Below, piece by piece: positions 11,491-25,128 of a stretch of DNA of 64,000 nt (its first letter is position 1; each line of letters opens with the position of its first letter). The stretch lies in contig JASAND010022965.1 of the NCBI GenBank assembly GCA_030248195.1, positions 49,772 to 113,771 on the forward strand, in the 5' to 3' direction. The stretch is from Trissonchulus latispiculum (Eukaryota; Nematoda; Enoplea; Enoplida; Ironidae). Position numbers and translations under genes: made by a program. The notes beneath the pieces were generated by a model. It saw only the letters and a program-made list of their open reading frames with translations, ran no database searches and was not told where the DNA came from.

Positions 11491-12851
11491 AACGAATCTG
11501 GCCAAGGGAAACTAAGCTTACAATGAACTGCATATGTGCCTATGCTGAAAAGCAGAAGCCTATGTAAACTACGCCACCCTAAAGTACCTAACTGCTGCCA
11601 TAGCCAGACTACTAAAAAAGAGAACGTAAAATTTAATTCACAACAAATCATATGTTTATTCGACAAAAATAATCAAAGTACTATCGCCTTTAGAAAATAT
11701 CCACATTTAGCCTCAGATTTAGTTTCATACTCTACTACACTGTAACATCCGAAATCAATATCCTAGCCAGTCACAATGTGCTCCAGATCGGCAACGGCCA
11801 GCCGATACCCAGCCCGGCCTCAAACACTATTAATAACTGAATAACTGTTTAAAAACACTGTCACTTTTTATTCTGCCTGGAGGCAGAACTATTTACACAG
11901 AAAATGGACATGCTTAGCGTTATAATAAACTGCCTTCTGAACTCTGGCTTCACCTATCTTCATCACTGCTCTAGTATAGACGCCGGTCTCTTTTTAACCA
12001 AAGGGGGCCTACTGGTTAGAGCACGAATATGTCTTTTTCAAGCTTGCTTGTTTTTAATTGTTGTTCGAGGAAAAATAAGCGCTGTGGACGTGCTTGCTAA
12101 TGTCTTTTATTATAATTCAGTGTAAAATTTATAAAGTACTCTTCCCCTCACAGAAATTCTGAAGTTTATTTTTTATGTTTTCACTACCCCCTGCCCGAAA
12201 ATTTCTAACATAAAAACAGTTTACTAGTCAGTGTTTATGCAAATTAAGTTTACAGAAATTGAGAGCAATTCTCAGCTAGCTGCCGCTCCGACAGGTTGCG
12301 GCTGGTGAGCGCCAGATTTTTCAAATTTTAAGAAAGCCTTGCTTACAATAACATATTTACAGGAACAATTTTTGTTTCGTGACAGATGACAATCAATGGA
12401 ACTACAGAGGTGGACGGTGAGTGAATTTAAACATCGTATGCATTAAATACCCGTTTCATTTCCAAGAAAATGTTAATCTGGTGTTCCGAATGCCTGCTGA
12501 GGCCACAGTGTCAAATTTCCAACATTTTGTTTCTTAATGCGACCATAATTAAGTATCTGCAATTCGAAATGGAAAGTTTTATGTAATCCCAAAACATTTG
12601 TTTTTTGTAAAAAATTGAGTTGGTAATAACCAGTTGATAAATAAATAACGATTGCCAAACCAACAACACATCTAGCCACATCATGCTCAATAGCAGTACC
12701 ATACCCCTTTTAGGGTTCAACTTGTTGCAAGCTACATACAACCCAAGGCAAATTTATAAATTTTCAAATTCCACAAACTCAAGTACTAAATAAATGACTG
12801 ACTGTCACTATATATAAATATGTATGCAATATGCATATATAAGGCAAAATA
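11491..12851. other. Sequence downstream of TANGO2, no further gene seen
   Basis: Directly 3' of the TANGO2 stop codon on the minus strand. It must contain the 3' untranslated region. A candidate AATAAA on the minus strand occurs near 12171, but closer signals are not obvious. Open frames here are short and resemble nothing. A TGGA-loop hairpin is at 11871-11888. Confidence 0.35.
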
Positions 12852-13008
12852 TTAATTTCGAATATCCAAGGAAAATTCATGTCGCTTAACAGTCCAATCT
12901 TTTGAGGGATCTAACACAGCTCTTCCTAGATCATCGACAGAAGTTGACATGGATTTTTCCACAAATGTTACATGATTATCACGATCAATTAAGATCACAG
13001 TAGATGCC
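12852..13008 (-). CDS. TANGO2: TANGO2 exon 7 (C-terminal, with stop)
   Basis: The acceptor GCTTTCAG precedes the exon. It completes Arg247 and codes residues 248-298, beginning ASTVILIDRDNHVTFVEKSM, the most conserved C-terminal block of the family, and later DWTVKRHEFSLD before TAA. It is longer than the human tail by an insertion of roughly a dozen residues between the SM and DW motifs. Confidence 0.92.
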
Positions 13009-16000
13009 CTGAAAGCGAAAACAATTCTTCAATATCACAGTACTAAATATTTGAACAAAAATAACCACAATTAAAACGAAGTTTTTTGGTCTAAATCGTC
13101 TATTTTGGTACTAAAATTGAAATTGACACTTTAAGGTTAGGTACATAATGATAAGACTATGCCAATAAGCAAGCTCTCTGTTAACAAAGCAAAACTTAAG
13201 CTCGGCCTGCCAGCTAACGGTTGACCCCTCGGAAATTAGACCCATCACTTCAAAGAAATTAAAACCCTGTTTGTATTCTAAAGCTCGAAACAGCGCGGCT
13301 GGAAGTCACGGTCTCGGTCTCGCCCACCAGGGCCTCCCATAACTTTCCACCCTCCCCACTTTTTAAACTCAGGACGGATGAACTTACCACAGCATGACAA
13401 ATACGTATTTAAGGAGGAAGTCCACCTTAGGGTCATTTTTCCGACCATCTCCAATTTCAAGTTTCTGCCTATACTATTCCAGAATTGCCATGCCAAGGAA
13501 GCAGTGTGTATCTCACTTGCCTTAGATCCGTTAAGCCTGGTTCACGATGGAGTGCTTTGTGCTTTGTCTTTTGTGCTTTTGCCTTATGTGCTTTGTGCCA
13601 GAGTTGGACGCGGGCAGAAATTTGCGGCCCAAACCCGCACCGCAGCCCGCACTCAAGATTTCGGCCCGCACAGGTCCGGTACGCAGCCCGCATATATAAT
13701 TTTTGGCCCGCAAAGGACCGCACAATATTTAAGATTGTTTGATGCTATGAAAACTATTTAATTAGTGTATATAAAAAGTTGATATTTTAATTAAAAGTGT
13801 TAGTTGTCAGCATTAAAAATGTGAATATTAACATCAAAAGATTCTCCGTACTATTACAAAAATGCCTAGTCTAACTTAATCAACATGTCATTTAGTAGAC
13901 GTCTATTGCAACCTGTTGAAGCTTTAACGCAGACTGAGAAACTAACTCTGTCGGGGAATAAGGTCCACATGCTTGAACGAAAGCTACAATAATAGAGCAT
14001 TCCGCACTTATTTCTTACGATAATCTAGGGATTTTGGAAATTGAGAAACCTTCTGAATTGAGGGCCTCGGTCAGGCAAGTCATCACTACATTCGATCGAA
14101 CTCAAAAATTATAAGGGAGCAAAGCTTTTTTCTTCGATTGCATAATATCTTTGTTAAAATAAACTGAAACCAAGTCTGACCACATCACACAAAATTCTCA
14201 ATAAGGTGTCCCTGTTTTAAAACATGCTTAGTATTTGCAAATTTATAATTCATAAAATTAACAGTTAGTACTTAATTCGGATCTTGTCTTTATTACCTCC
14301 ATCACTCAAAATTCTTAAAGCTTAACCAATTGAGCTATAATTTGGCATATGTTGTCGACCATGCCGATTTCAAATGTGGCAAAACTTTCCGATTTCGAAA
14401 AATTAAAATTTTTCGATTCGTAAGGGGGAACAAAGAAAAACGAAACGCTTTTTCTTTGATTTTGCTGAATAGGTGCAGTATGGGTGGTAAAACACGAATC
14501 TGAAGCCAGTTTTTCGTCTCAAAGTCTTGTTTGTTCGATCTAAGCTAAAGTTGTAAGCTTTAGGTGTAAGCTAGCGAAATGATGAATCGGAAAACAGACA
14601 TATTCGTATTCTGCGACCCAGAAAACCTTGTACAAATATATACGTATACAGCGTTTCAGCAAAGTCGAAGACAAAAATGTTTCAGTTTCCCATGGTCCCC
14701 CAAACCGAAAAAACTAATTTTGCGAAATTGAAAAGTTTTGCGATATTTGAATTCAGCGTGGTCGAAAACTTGCGCATCCTAAATTTTAGCTCAAGTTCTA
14801 TAAATTTTGAGTGGTGGTGGGGGTAATCGAGACAAGATCCTTTAATTCAGTTTAGGTTTTCTGATTTCAAAGTTTAAAATATTGCTTTAAGCGTCAAGAT
14901 TTAAAATTAAAAGTTATACTGTCACTCAAAAGATCGGCCCGAATCGGTCCCGCGAGCACTCGCCCCGCCCCGCGGGTACCCGCGACCCGCATCCAACTCT
15001 GCTTTATGCTTTGTGCTCAGTGCTCAGGAGACTGGGGACATATAGTTCACGATGCCAAAGAACAATCGCGAAAAGCACAGGTCATGTGACACAAAAATTG
15101 GTATTCAACAATTGATAACCAACACTGCGAAAGGTTTTATTATTAGCGAATTATAATTGTATTATTGCTTGAAAATTATATAACAAAATATTCGTGTGTG
15201 TATTTTCTCTCCGAACTAATTCTTAATTAACTCTTGAGATAGGACTATGTAGGAATTTAATACCCGAATTTGAAAAATGTCTGTTCCGATGGGTAAAAAA
15301 ACCACCACTATGTATGTTTTTGGTTTGGCGGGTCATGGCTTCTCAAAAATAATTAAATATATTAGCAGATTACTGTTGATGTTTTCATTAATCTTTACTT
15401 GTCTTTTGCCCCAGCCAATCAGCTGAGACATTGGCGAGATTTGATTGGAAAGCACAAAAGCACAAACTAAAATCTTCAACATTGTCGAACATTCCCAAAG
15501 CACACCAAAAGCACAAAAGTACAAAAGCACAAAGCACAATCATCATCGTGAAACGAGAAAGCACAAAGCACTGTTTTTCGCCATCGTGAACTATCAAAGC
15601 ACAAAGCACTCCATCGTGAACCGGACATTACGTGCACTACACTTTTTCCTCACCTCCTCACCTAGAGCAGGAATGCCGTGGTCCCGTTTAGGTCATTACT
15701 AACTTTCCAAATGCAATATGCAGTTACCCGATAAATACTCCTCTCCTCTGCAACACTCATGTTTTGCTTAGGTATGTTAGGTTACGAGGATGCACTACGG
15801 CCTCCCCACATACCCCATACCCCTCACCCCGATAGTCAGATACCGATCGCGATCGAGCCAAAATTAAGCGAAACTTGGAAATTTAAAGTTTTTGACCAAG
15901 CTTTTAGGAATTAGAAAGTCACCATCAAAGATTTAAGTGTTTCGCCTATCTCACTCTATAGTAGTTTATTGACACCTCTTTATCTGCCCTTTATTTCCTT

Positions 16001-19000
16001 TCGCACTCTTGATAGAACAGAAATGTCTCTTCAAAAGCATTAACAATATTCCCATTACAAACCTTGTGCCATAACCAACAGAAGTCGGAGTTACGACAAA
16101 ACACGACGAAAGGGCTTGCCGAAGAGTAACGGGAATGTCTGAGCGAAATTTATCTAGCCGCTGATCTGGCCAGGACCTAAAATTAAATAAGCAAAAATAT
16201 ACAAAACTAAGCTATCAGCGTTTTTGCAAAATCAGATCTAGTCAAAGTAGTAGGATTTTTGTTTTCAGAAAATAATTTTAGGTTAAAAAGTAATTTTCCG
16301 TAACTAAATTTTGCTTAAATTTATAGCACACCATCATAATTAATTTTGTTGACGTGTTCAAATCACGCTACTGGAGCTAGCGTTTGAGGATGGTCGAGGT
16401 TTCACCGGCCTAACCATTCAGCCGGCCGGTCGGCGGCCGGTGAGCCCGTAGGCCGGCCGGCTACCGACCTGGAGCAGTTTGCAGTGCAACTATTATCACT
16501 GCTAACATATATTAATTTTCGGGTGTTTTATTAGAAAAATGTAGTTGTACGTGTACAAACCAGACAAAAAGGTTTGGAGTTCAATTTAAGCTTATGTAGT
16601 TGGTCTAAATTGTAAATTTCTGACTGTTGATTTGTATCCCGGTCGGCGGCCGTCGAGCGAAAGTCGTCGGTCAGCGGCCGGCCGGCGGCCTGCTTAGGTT
16701 TTGAACCTGTGCGTAAATTCCATTAAAATTTGTATTATCAGATTCGTTAATTGTTTCGCAGTTGCGAACGGGGAAATTGTAGTTCAAACGGGACCTTTGA
16801 CTCATTGCTAGTCACAGTGATACTTGAACTTCAAGTAGCTTTCACACAAATCAAGTCCCAAGTCCGGCCCATCTCTCTGGCTTATCCTAGTGGGGGGAGG
16901 TGGGAGTTGCCACCCCCCATTCGGCGACCTCCCCCCCCCCATTCGAAGAGCCCCCCATGAAAAGCCCTTCGGCTCACAAATTCTGACCTCCCTCCATAAC
17001 CCCAAAAATTGCCAAATTTTACCATTTTTACCCTACATTTTCAAAAAATTTTCCGGCTTCGCCGGATTTTGACTAACTTTTCGCCCACCACAGAAAATTG
17101 CCAAGGGATAAGCCAGTCTCCTGGAAGCAAGATGGCGAAATGAAATCCCCCGCCAAGTTATGCGCACTAGTCGTCTTATTCAAACAAAATAAACAAAACT
17201 CCGGCTGATAACCTGCGAAAATGTCTAGCTCAATGGTGCCACAGCCAAAACATATATATTTGTGGGACGTGGGACGTCTATGGAGGGGGGCAAAGGAACC
17301 GCCTCCGTGGAAGATCCGACGGACGTGGACCCCATCAAATGGGGATCTCAACAGGTGTCACCTGGAATCCGTCTGGTCAACGGCCTAAATGGTTTCCAAT
17401 TCTGTGGGACATAGCTGATCCTTCCCCCTTGTTTTTATCTTCAGTCGTATTGGAGCTGGATACCTCAAATTGTGCTGTCTAGCAGGTGGACCTCTTCTAT
17501 TGCTCTATTCAATTTGTGGTCTGCCTTGCAAGGACTTGCGCTGGGCTTGGAGGTGGAGGCTCTACATGCTGATGTTGTTGTTGTAAATGCCGTGCTCGTC
17601 GACCGATCGGCCACATGATGACGCATCCATATCCACAAGTCTCCAGCTCTTCGCATTCGTCAGATCACGTATTCAAGACAGGATAGAATTGGTGGGCTGA
17701 CCAGCTCGTAGCATAAGTTAAAGCAGGGGATTGACGAATGTGTTAATTCGACATGACAGATGTCATGCCCCTGAAAACGTAGAATCATTCCGTGCCGTTG
17801 ACCAGTAGGATGGCAAGGAGCACTTGTGGGATTCGATTCGAATCAAAAACTCAAAACAACTGTACTCCATAGGCTCCACATATGGACACATTATGATTGC
17901 AGCTAAGGAAGAAGGGTCTAATACTTGAACAAATACAATATACCTAGTTTGATCACTGAGCATCTGGAACAAGTCAGAAATCAACATCTCACGACTGTCC
18001 GATTCCAAAGAATGTGTTACGACTGACTGCTGAAATCGTTGAAGTCCGTAAAGAACCTTTCTATAAGGACCGTGTCTTTCTGTATTTCCAAAACCATAAA
18101 TACCTTAATAGTAAATATAAACATATAGAATGTATATACATATATAATGTAAAGATTCAAAATCAAAAAATGTTGTTGAGTGTGAAAAATGGGTGATGGT
18201 GAGTTTAAAAGATGAGTGAGCGTTGGAAATTAAAAATGAAATGAAAATATAGTAGGTCAAGAAGATCTAAACTACTATCTACTAAATTATATATTATTCT
18301 TTTTACAGAACTGTAGCAAAACTGAAATATTATGTTTCCCTACTGTTACGTATATAGTTGCTTATGAAGAAAAAGAGAGTGTTTGCTAGGCTCTTGAAAA
18401 TCTAAGTTAAGAATTCTCCATGTCTGCTGGTAGCAGAGCTATCTTCTTCTGCTATATTCTTTACGCCTGTTGGTCAGGACTTTCGTCCTATCTCTCCTAT
18501 TGCCAGAGTCTCTTGAACTCTTTGTGGTTCAATGGTCCTAAATGGCTCCACGACAGTAAACCCTGCTGGCATGTTACCAACATAGGTTTTCCAATGCGTA
18601 GAATTCAAATTTAGCACTAGTTTTTACGTAGCTTTTGCCCAAGTAGGTGGCTATCCTCTGAGTCCGGGTTGTCCGGGCCGATTCCACACGCCGGACAGTC
18701 TACCGGAACAGGCTATAGTACCTAAAAACATGTGCACAAAGGTTTTTGGTGCGCTGAGCTCGAATTTGGCATTAGTTTTGCCCAGAGTAGTTCCAGAGGC
18801 TTTTTACAAAACGTTGGCAGTGTTTTTCTTTTGTAAATTTGTTCAAAAGAAATCAGCCGCCGAGGGCAAAGCCAGAGGTACAGCTCAAAAAACTTTATTT
18901 TTGCGAAGTACGCCTTTTTGGCGACTTCGCGAACCTTCATGAAATTTCGCGAAGTTTTTTCGGTTAGCTAATTTAGGGGTTTTCTCCATAGTAAAAAGCA

Positions 19001-22000
19001 AAATGTTCAGTAGGAAACCAAATTTGAAATTTGTTTTGAATTCAAATCCAAGCTTCGCGAATTACGCGAACTTCTCCAAATTTCGCGAACTTCGCGAAGT
19101 ATTTTCGCGAAGTTATCCGTTATAGATAGCGAAAGCACCGGTAACCAGTTCGCAACCCTTTTCCAAAAAAATTTGGTGTTTATTGGGCTACGGTCCCATC
19201 CCTCGTAATGGGTTGTTTAGCTATTTCTTTCAGTTATTTTAAAAAACGAGCGTTGTTTAAGGACAATGGTTATTATAGAGGACGCGATAATAACACCGTG
19301 CCAGCGAAATACTCAACCAACCAAACTAGACAAATTTTGTATCGTTGGCATTAGCACAATGAGTACTACAGCAAGTACTCACTCTTAAAAGTTAGTTAGT
19401 TATACAAACACATGATACTATATACAGGTTTGAATGGTACCTCATTTAGGCTTGTCGAAAAAGTGGAACAAGCTACAGGATTCTTTAGTATTTTCTACAG
19501 AAAACTCCTGTACAGAAAACTACAGGTTTCCTTAGCATTTTCTACAGGAAAAGTAAAGGTAAAGGTGACCCCTGGAGAATATCTCCATCCCTGCTTCAGG
19601 GACAAGGGGTGCCGGTGCTCATCCCCGGATACACAGCCGTAGAGCCAGGAGTGTCACCTCAAATGATGACTACATCCGTGGAAGGGGGGCCGGCCCTTCA
19701 AGGCTTTAAGCCCTACACGGACTCCTGTTACCTTCCCACAATAGTGGTACCCATTTACCGACCAATTAAGGATGGATAGCTGGGTTGGCTAGAGCTCACG
19801 GCGAACCGATATGTGCTTAGTCCCTTGCTCAAGGGGATTTGTGAAAGCTTTGTGGCAGCGGGGATTCGAACCGCGGACTATCGGATCCGAAGTCGAACGC
19901 CTTAACCACTCGGCCGGCACGGCACTCTACAGGAAACTCCTGTAATTTTTGCTATTCGAGCGGCCGGTAAAATATATACACAAAAGTTACTTTTGTGGCA
20001 GGGTTTTTTCAAAATCCGAAATTTAGGTAATGAAATATAAGTAAGAAAGTGGTTTTACTATAGTTACACCGTATCAAACAAACAACATAATAGTGCTTTT
20101 CAATAACAAACAAGCAAGCAAAACGCAGCAAATTTGGAATGGAATGAATGGAATGGAATGAAATGAACAACCGCCCCACAGTACGCAAACATCACGTATA
20201 ATTCTGTTTGCACATTTGTACTGTGGACCCACCTCATGGATTGCACCTGTTCGCCCCTAAGCCCTACTATTCACAAAACGGGAGAACTACATAGCACACA
20301 GTCATAATTGCATGTTATATATACTCCAAAATACGCAAACAGACGTACGTACGCTGCTCAGTTGCCCCTCGAACAAGTGCAGTCCACAGCTTTTGATAGC
20401 ACTAAACTTTGTAATCGTCGTCATGTATGTAAATTAGTATCAAAAAATTTATATACTTAAACAAATTTGATATCTCATTTTCGCAATAATATACGTATAA
20501 ACGCATACGTATCACATAAAAGTATCTAAATTGGCATCAAAACGTTTATATACCTAAACAATTTTGATTTCTCAAATTTTATATATATACATATAATGTA
20601 TGTATAAACGTTGCCAAATCTAGCAAAAAGAAATTGAAATATATATTCAAGTTATTTCAACTTTGAGAAAAATTGACATGCAATTTTTCTTTAACAAAAG
20701 CTGTTCCCCTAGCGTATGTAGGTATGCTACATCTCACCTACTTACCCCAAACTACCTTGGTGGGATCTAGACCGTGCAGACTACGAATAACTGTAACTGG
20801 GCAAATCTGGATTTGTACGATAAACGAAAACTTCGGACCTGCCTGTTCAAATCGATAAAATCCAAATAAAATTCACATCCAATCGCATAATTTTTTTATG
20901 ATTAATAACCATATGAAATAGTCATATATACTAAATTCTTTTATAATGCATCCCCAGTTTGCCAACTCTTGTTTGAATTAATCAGGTTTTCTTAGGGGGG
21001 GGGGCAACTTTAACTTTCACAAATAGTTTTAGTTAATTTAAAAAGAAATATTAATTAAGTATTTAATCATGTGCAAGATTGGAAAGAATCAATTGAATAC
21101 AAATTTGAAAAGTTTAACATTTGTAAAGATGGTGAGAAATTTAGATTTAATTTATTTAGAAATAATTTTAAAATTTGTGCTCAATTGATTCTTTCAAATC
21201 TTGCACATGATTAACTACTTAATTAATATTTCTTTTTAAATTAACTAAAACTGTTTGTGAAAGTTAAAGCTGTCCCCTTAGAAAAACTGATTAATTCGAA
21301 CAAGAGTTGACAAAGTGGGGATGGCATGAAAAAGAGTTGACAAACTGGGGATGCATTAGAAAAGAGTAGACTAACTGGGGATGAACTGAAAGAGTTGACT
21401 AACTGGGGGCAACCCTAATTATAGGGAATAGCGTTGACTAACTGGGGAGTTGACAAACTGGGGAATTGACAAACTTTCATTAGCTTAATTTCCGAAAACA
21501 AGAAAATTTTGCCTCATTACTGTTACTATTCAATTCAACTGGTGTGCGTCTACGGAATTAGATGCTTTTTGCAAAAAGTCAGTCTGATTAGTTTAAACTC
21601 AACTGAAAGTCTAGTGTGCATCTACGGAATTAGATGCATTGAGTGCACTCAAGTCTCAGTGTAAGTGTGCGTATAGGGAATTATCACCTGAATTTTAATC
21701 TGTAAGCTGAATTCCAATGGAACTTACTCTTCTTACCGTTTTCAGATTGTTAATTTACTAAACACCTAGTATTAAGGATTTAAATTTGTGGGAAGAGAAG
21801 TGCAAAATTCCTGGAAGAAGGTTGCGAACTGGTTACCGGTATCAAGAGTACATAGTACTAAGAGTATGCCACTAAGCAAGCTCTATGTTACCAGAGCAAA
21901 AACATGCTCTGCACGCTAACGGCCCACCCCCCCCCCCCGCAAATCAGTACCTAGTCGAAACGGGGGTACGCTCACTCGCTCTATGTTTATGTGCTTAAGC

Positions 22001-25000
22001 TCAAAAACACAAGCAGTGCGTGCGCGAATTTTGTGCCTGCTAGAGCTTTAGAACACAAACATAGCGCACAAAATTCTTTGAAGTGAAGGGTCTAGTTTGC
22101 GGGGGGGGTGGGCCGTTAGCGAGCAGAGCATAGTTTTTGCTCTGATAACATAGAGCTTGCCTAGTGGCATACTCTTATTATTATGTACTCTTGCCTGTAT
22201 CTATAACTGATAACTTCGCGAAAACCCTTCGCGAAGTTCGCGAAATTCGGGAAATTTGGATTTGAATTAGCTAACTGAAAAACTTCGCGAAATATCTGGG
22301 CTGTACTGTACTGTACTCTAATTTGAGCTGTACTGTAGCAGCAAATCCTATCAATATGGTTAGATAGCTCAGAGTTAGGACCATACACGGGGCAGCTGCG
22401 CGAAGTCCATAGTGAGCACCAGCTAAATTTTCAACTGTGGTCCGGAGTTGTCCGAGAGTCGGAATTTGGACCGTCGGAGGAGTTAGACCTCGGCAGCCTA
22501 ACATGATATTATGTTAAGGTTAGGACTTGAATGCGGCTATTACCATGCAAAACTTTTCGGCCAGTGTTTTTTGATCAAAAAAGCGCGCATACTGCGCAAT
22601 GACACAATTTTTTCTGAAATGAGCACAACATTTTGGGTTTGTGCGCACGCACTTTTTCTAGCGGATCAAATAGAAAATTACTGAAAATTAGTTGTTCCAA
22701 ATCCAAGTATTCAGAAAAATGCTTCTGTCTCTTTTCACAAAAATCTCGTTTTTTTCCTGGGGGCACCGCCCCCAGACCCCCGCACTTATTTGTATACTAC
22801 TGCTTTATCGCAAAGTTGTGTGCATATTCATGTTGTGAAATATATAACTGATTGACGACCGAAAAACTGAAAATCCGGGAATTCACGAACACCCGGATTT
22901 TGGACCAAAAACTTATTTGTCTCCGATTTTACTCAAAGGTTGGCCATAGACTAATTCGATGAAGTTGATTTCGAAACTGAAATAGAAATTTCTGGAAAAT
23001 TTACGGATTTCGAGATATTCGCCCCGGAAAATTCCGGATTTTGAAAAATTTCTTCAAAAGTGGTCGATATGGCACTCAAATGAAAGAGCTCGTCGAGCTG
23101 AACAACCTTTCTGCTTGCGGCATTTTCCGTAAACGCCTCTAGCGAAAGTGACGACAGAAAAACTGATAAACCGGGATTTCATGAAAACCCGGATTTTTTA
23201 GCCAAAAACTTTTTCTCTCCGACTTTGCTCTAAAGTTGGCCACAGACTGATTTCGAAACTGAAATCGAAATTTTCGGAGATTTCTTATTTTCACTGATTT
23301 CTGATTTTGAAACATTTCTTTAAAAGTGATCGATATGGTACTCAAATGAAAGATACGTATCGTCAAGCAGAGCTGCTTTTCTTCCTGAGACTTTTTATGG
23401 AAAAGCGTCAAACTAAAGTTACAACTGAAAAATTAAATGAACCGAAAAAATTGTTGTTGCATGGAATTGTATACTTGGACAAAGAACAGTTGCATACTTC
23501 TGAAAAAACCCATGTCCCTAAAGGGAAAATGCCGCGGCAACCCATTCTCGCTACTTCGCTAATTAGCTTTCCTAATTCACACTTTTCCAAATCCGCAGAG
23601 TACCTTTCTAGCTCACATCATGTGCGACTCACCGAGCTCTCACATGAAAATGCAATTTAGTACCTGGACTCAAAAACTCAGAAGATTCCGAACCCGAATT
23701 GAAATAGGCTAGTTTCCAATCAATGACTGTTTCACCGGATGATCCGCTAAAAAGTATACTATATACACAGGGGCGCACCCAGGATTTTGAAAAGGGAGGG
23801 GTCGAACCTGAAAATTTTCCTTTTTTTAGTTTTATGCATTGAAAATAGCTCAGTTTTTGCATTCTCCCAAAAAATTTCGGGGGTAAATTGGACAAAAAGG
23901 GAGGGGTCGGAACCCCCAAAACCCCTCCCCTGGGTGCGCCCATGTATATACACTATTATATATAATTACATTATATATACAGTAAGCGCCCGGGCGGGGG
24001 GGGTCCAAGGTAAAACGCAACGGGGGGTCTGGGTGGCGGAGCCCCCTTATTGAAAATTTTTATTTTTGCCCAAAAACAGTACATTGGACGTTAATTTCTA
24101 AAATTATCGCGCCGAAGGCGCGAAAATTTTTTAAAAATAGCTGTATAAAAATAGCCATAAAAAAGAAAATTTTCCATTTAGTCATCCCAAAAGGGGGGGT
24201 CTAGACCCCTTGAACCCCCCCCTGGGTGCGGCCTTGTATACAGTATATACATTATATATATGTATATAATTTATATACACTATATATAATATATATACAA
24301 ATACAAGTAACAAAAATGTTCCGCACAAATGCAGATAAGGTGTGTTGGGCCTATGTCTATCCTTTAAATTCCGGTTGAGAAAGTAAATGCGTAAATCCGA
24401 CACAGCAACTGTTGGTGGATGGTTCCATGGCGAAAGTTCTTCCGTTCGCTTCGGGCTTTCATTTGACAAAAAATTTGACCGCTTTAGAAAAAATCGCGTA
24501 AGTCCCCGCCTCGCCCCACCACATCACTCTACAGCTACTTTGGGTACGCAATTCTATGACAAAAGTTGCTCAGCTCACTTTAGGGCTTTCATTTGATACC
24601 AAATTTGACCACTTTTTAATAATATTATTTTCGACCACTTGACTCCCCAACCGACTGACCCTCCAGACGGCAAAGTAGAACCAGCCCAGCAAAATAGGTA
24701 CGTCGGACGGCAAAACGGATAATGGGATAATGGGAATGAGCTAAGCACAAAAGAAAACCCCTATAGACAAAGTTTTGAGAGGCCAGGTAAAGCCTACTAT
24801 GGACCTCAAGCGGTATCCGACTTGACTCTCCCGACGGCAGAGTGGAACCAGCAAAGCAAGATGGGTGGGTCTGACGGTAAAACTGACTGCGGGAATAGAT
24901 TCTCCGTGCCAGAAAACCATTCTATTGAAGATTTGATTGTTCAAAGTTGAATAGATAGCGAGAAATTTGGATTTTTCATTTTTCGAATCTTTGCCATTTT

Positions 25001-25063
25001 TGACGGGCCACCGTGGTCGCTAGGAAAGCGATAGAGAAACGCAACCTGGACCGTTAGTTAGTT

Positions 25064-25128
<65 letters not shown>

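Larger units (their letters stand above)
13539..15622. mobile_element. TIR element with AAAGCACAAAGCAC repeats (intron 6)
   Basis: The left end GGTTCACGATGGAGTGCTTT is mirrored at the right end (15603-15622). Both subterminal zones are arrays of AAAGCACAAAGCACT or its inverse, dotted with further TTCACGATG words (15050, 15545, 15585). It is interrupted by the hAT element at 13599-15001, so its own length is about 0.7 kb. Non-coding. Confidence 0.75.

Noticed and set aside
13539..15622. Short regularly spaced words (AAAGCACAAAGCAC, GAGACC, GAGTTAAAA) resembling a CRISPR array
   Set aside because: Spacers are not unique, units are degenerate and directly adjacent, arrays are mirrored at transposon ends, and no cas genes exist; the sequence is eukaryotic.
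20670..20858. Plus-strand 61-codon frame overlapping TANGO2 exon 4
   Set aside because: Shadow of the minus-strand exon region; no similarity and no splice or start context.
18878..22333. A single TIR transposon spanning both TTCGCGAA arms
   Set aside because: It would have to contain a TANGO2 exon in its original place; I kept the two arms as separate inverted repeats and reported the conflict as a finding.
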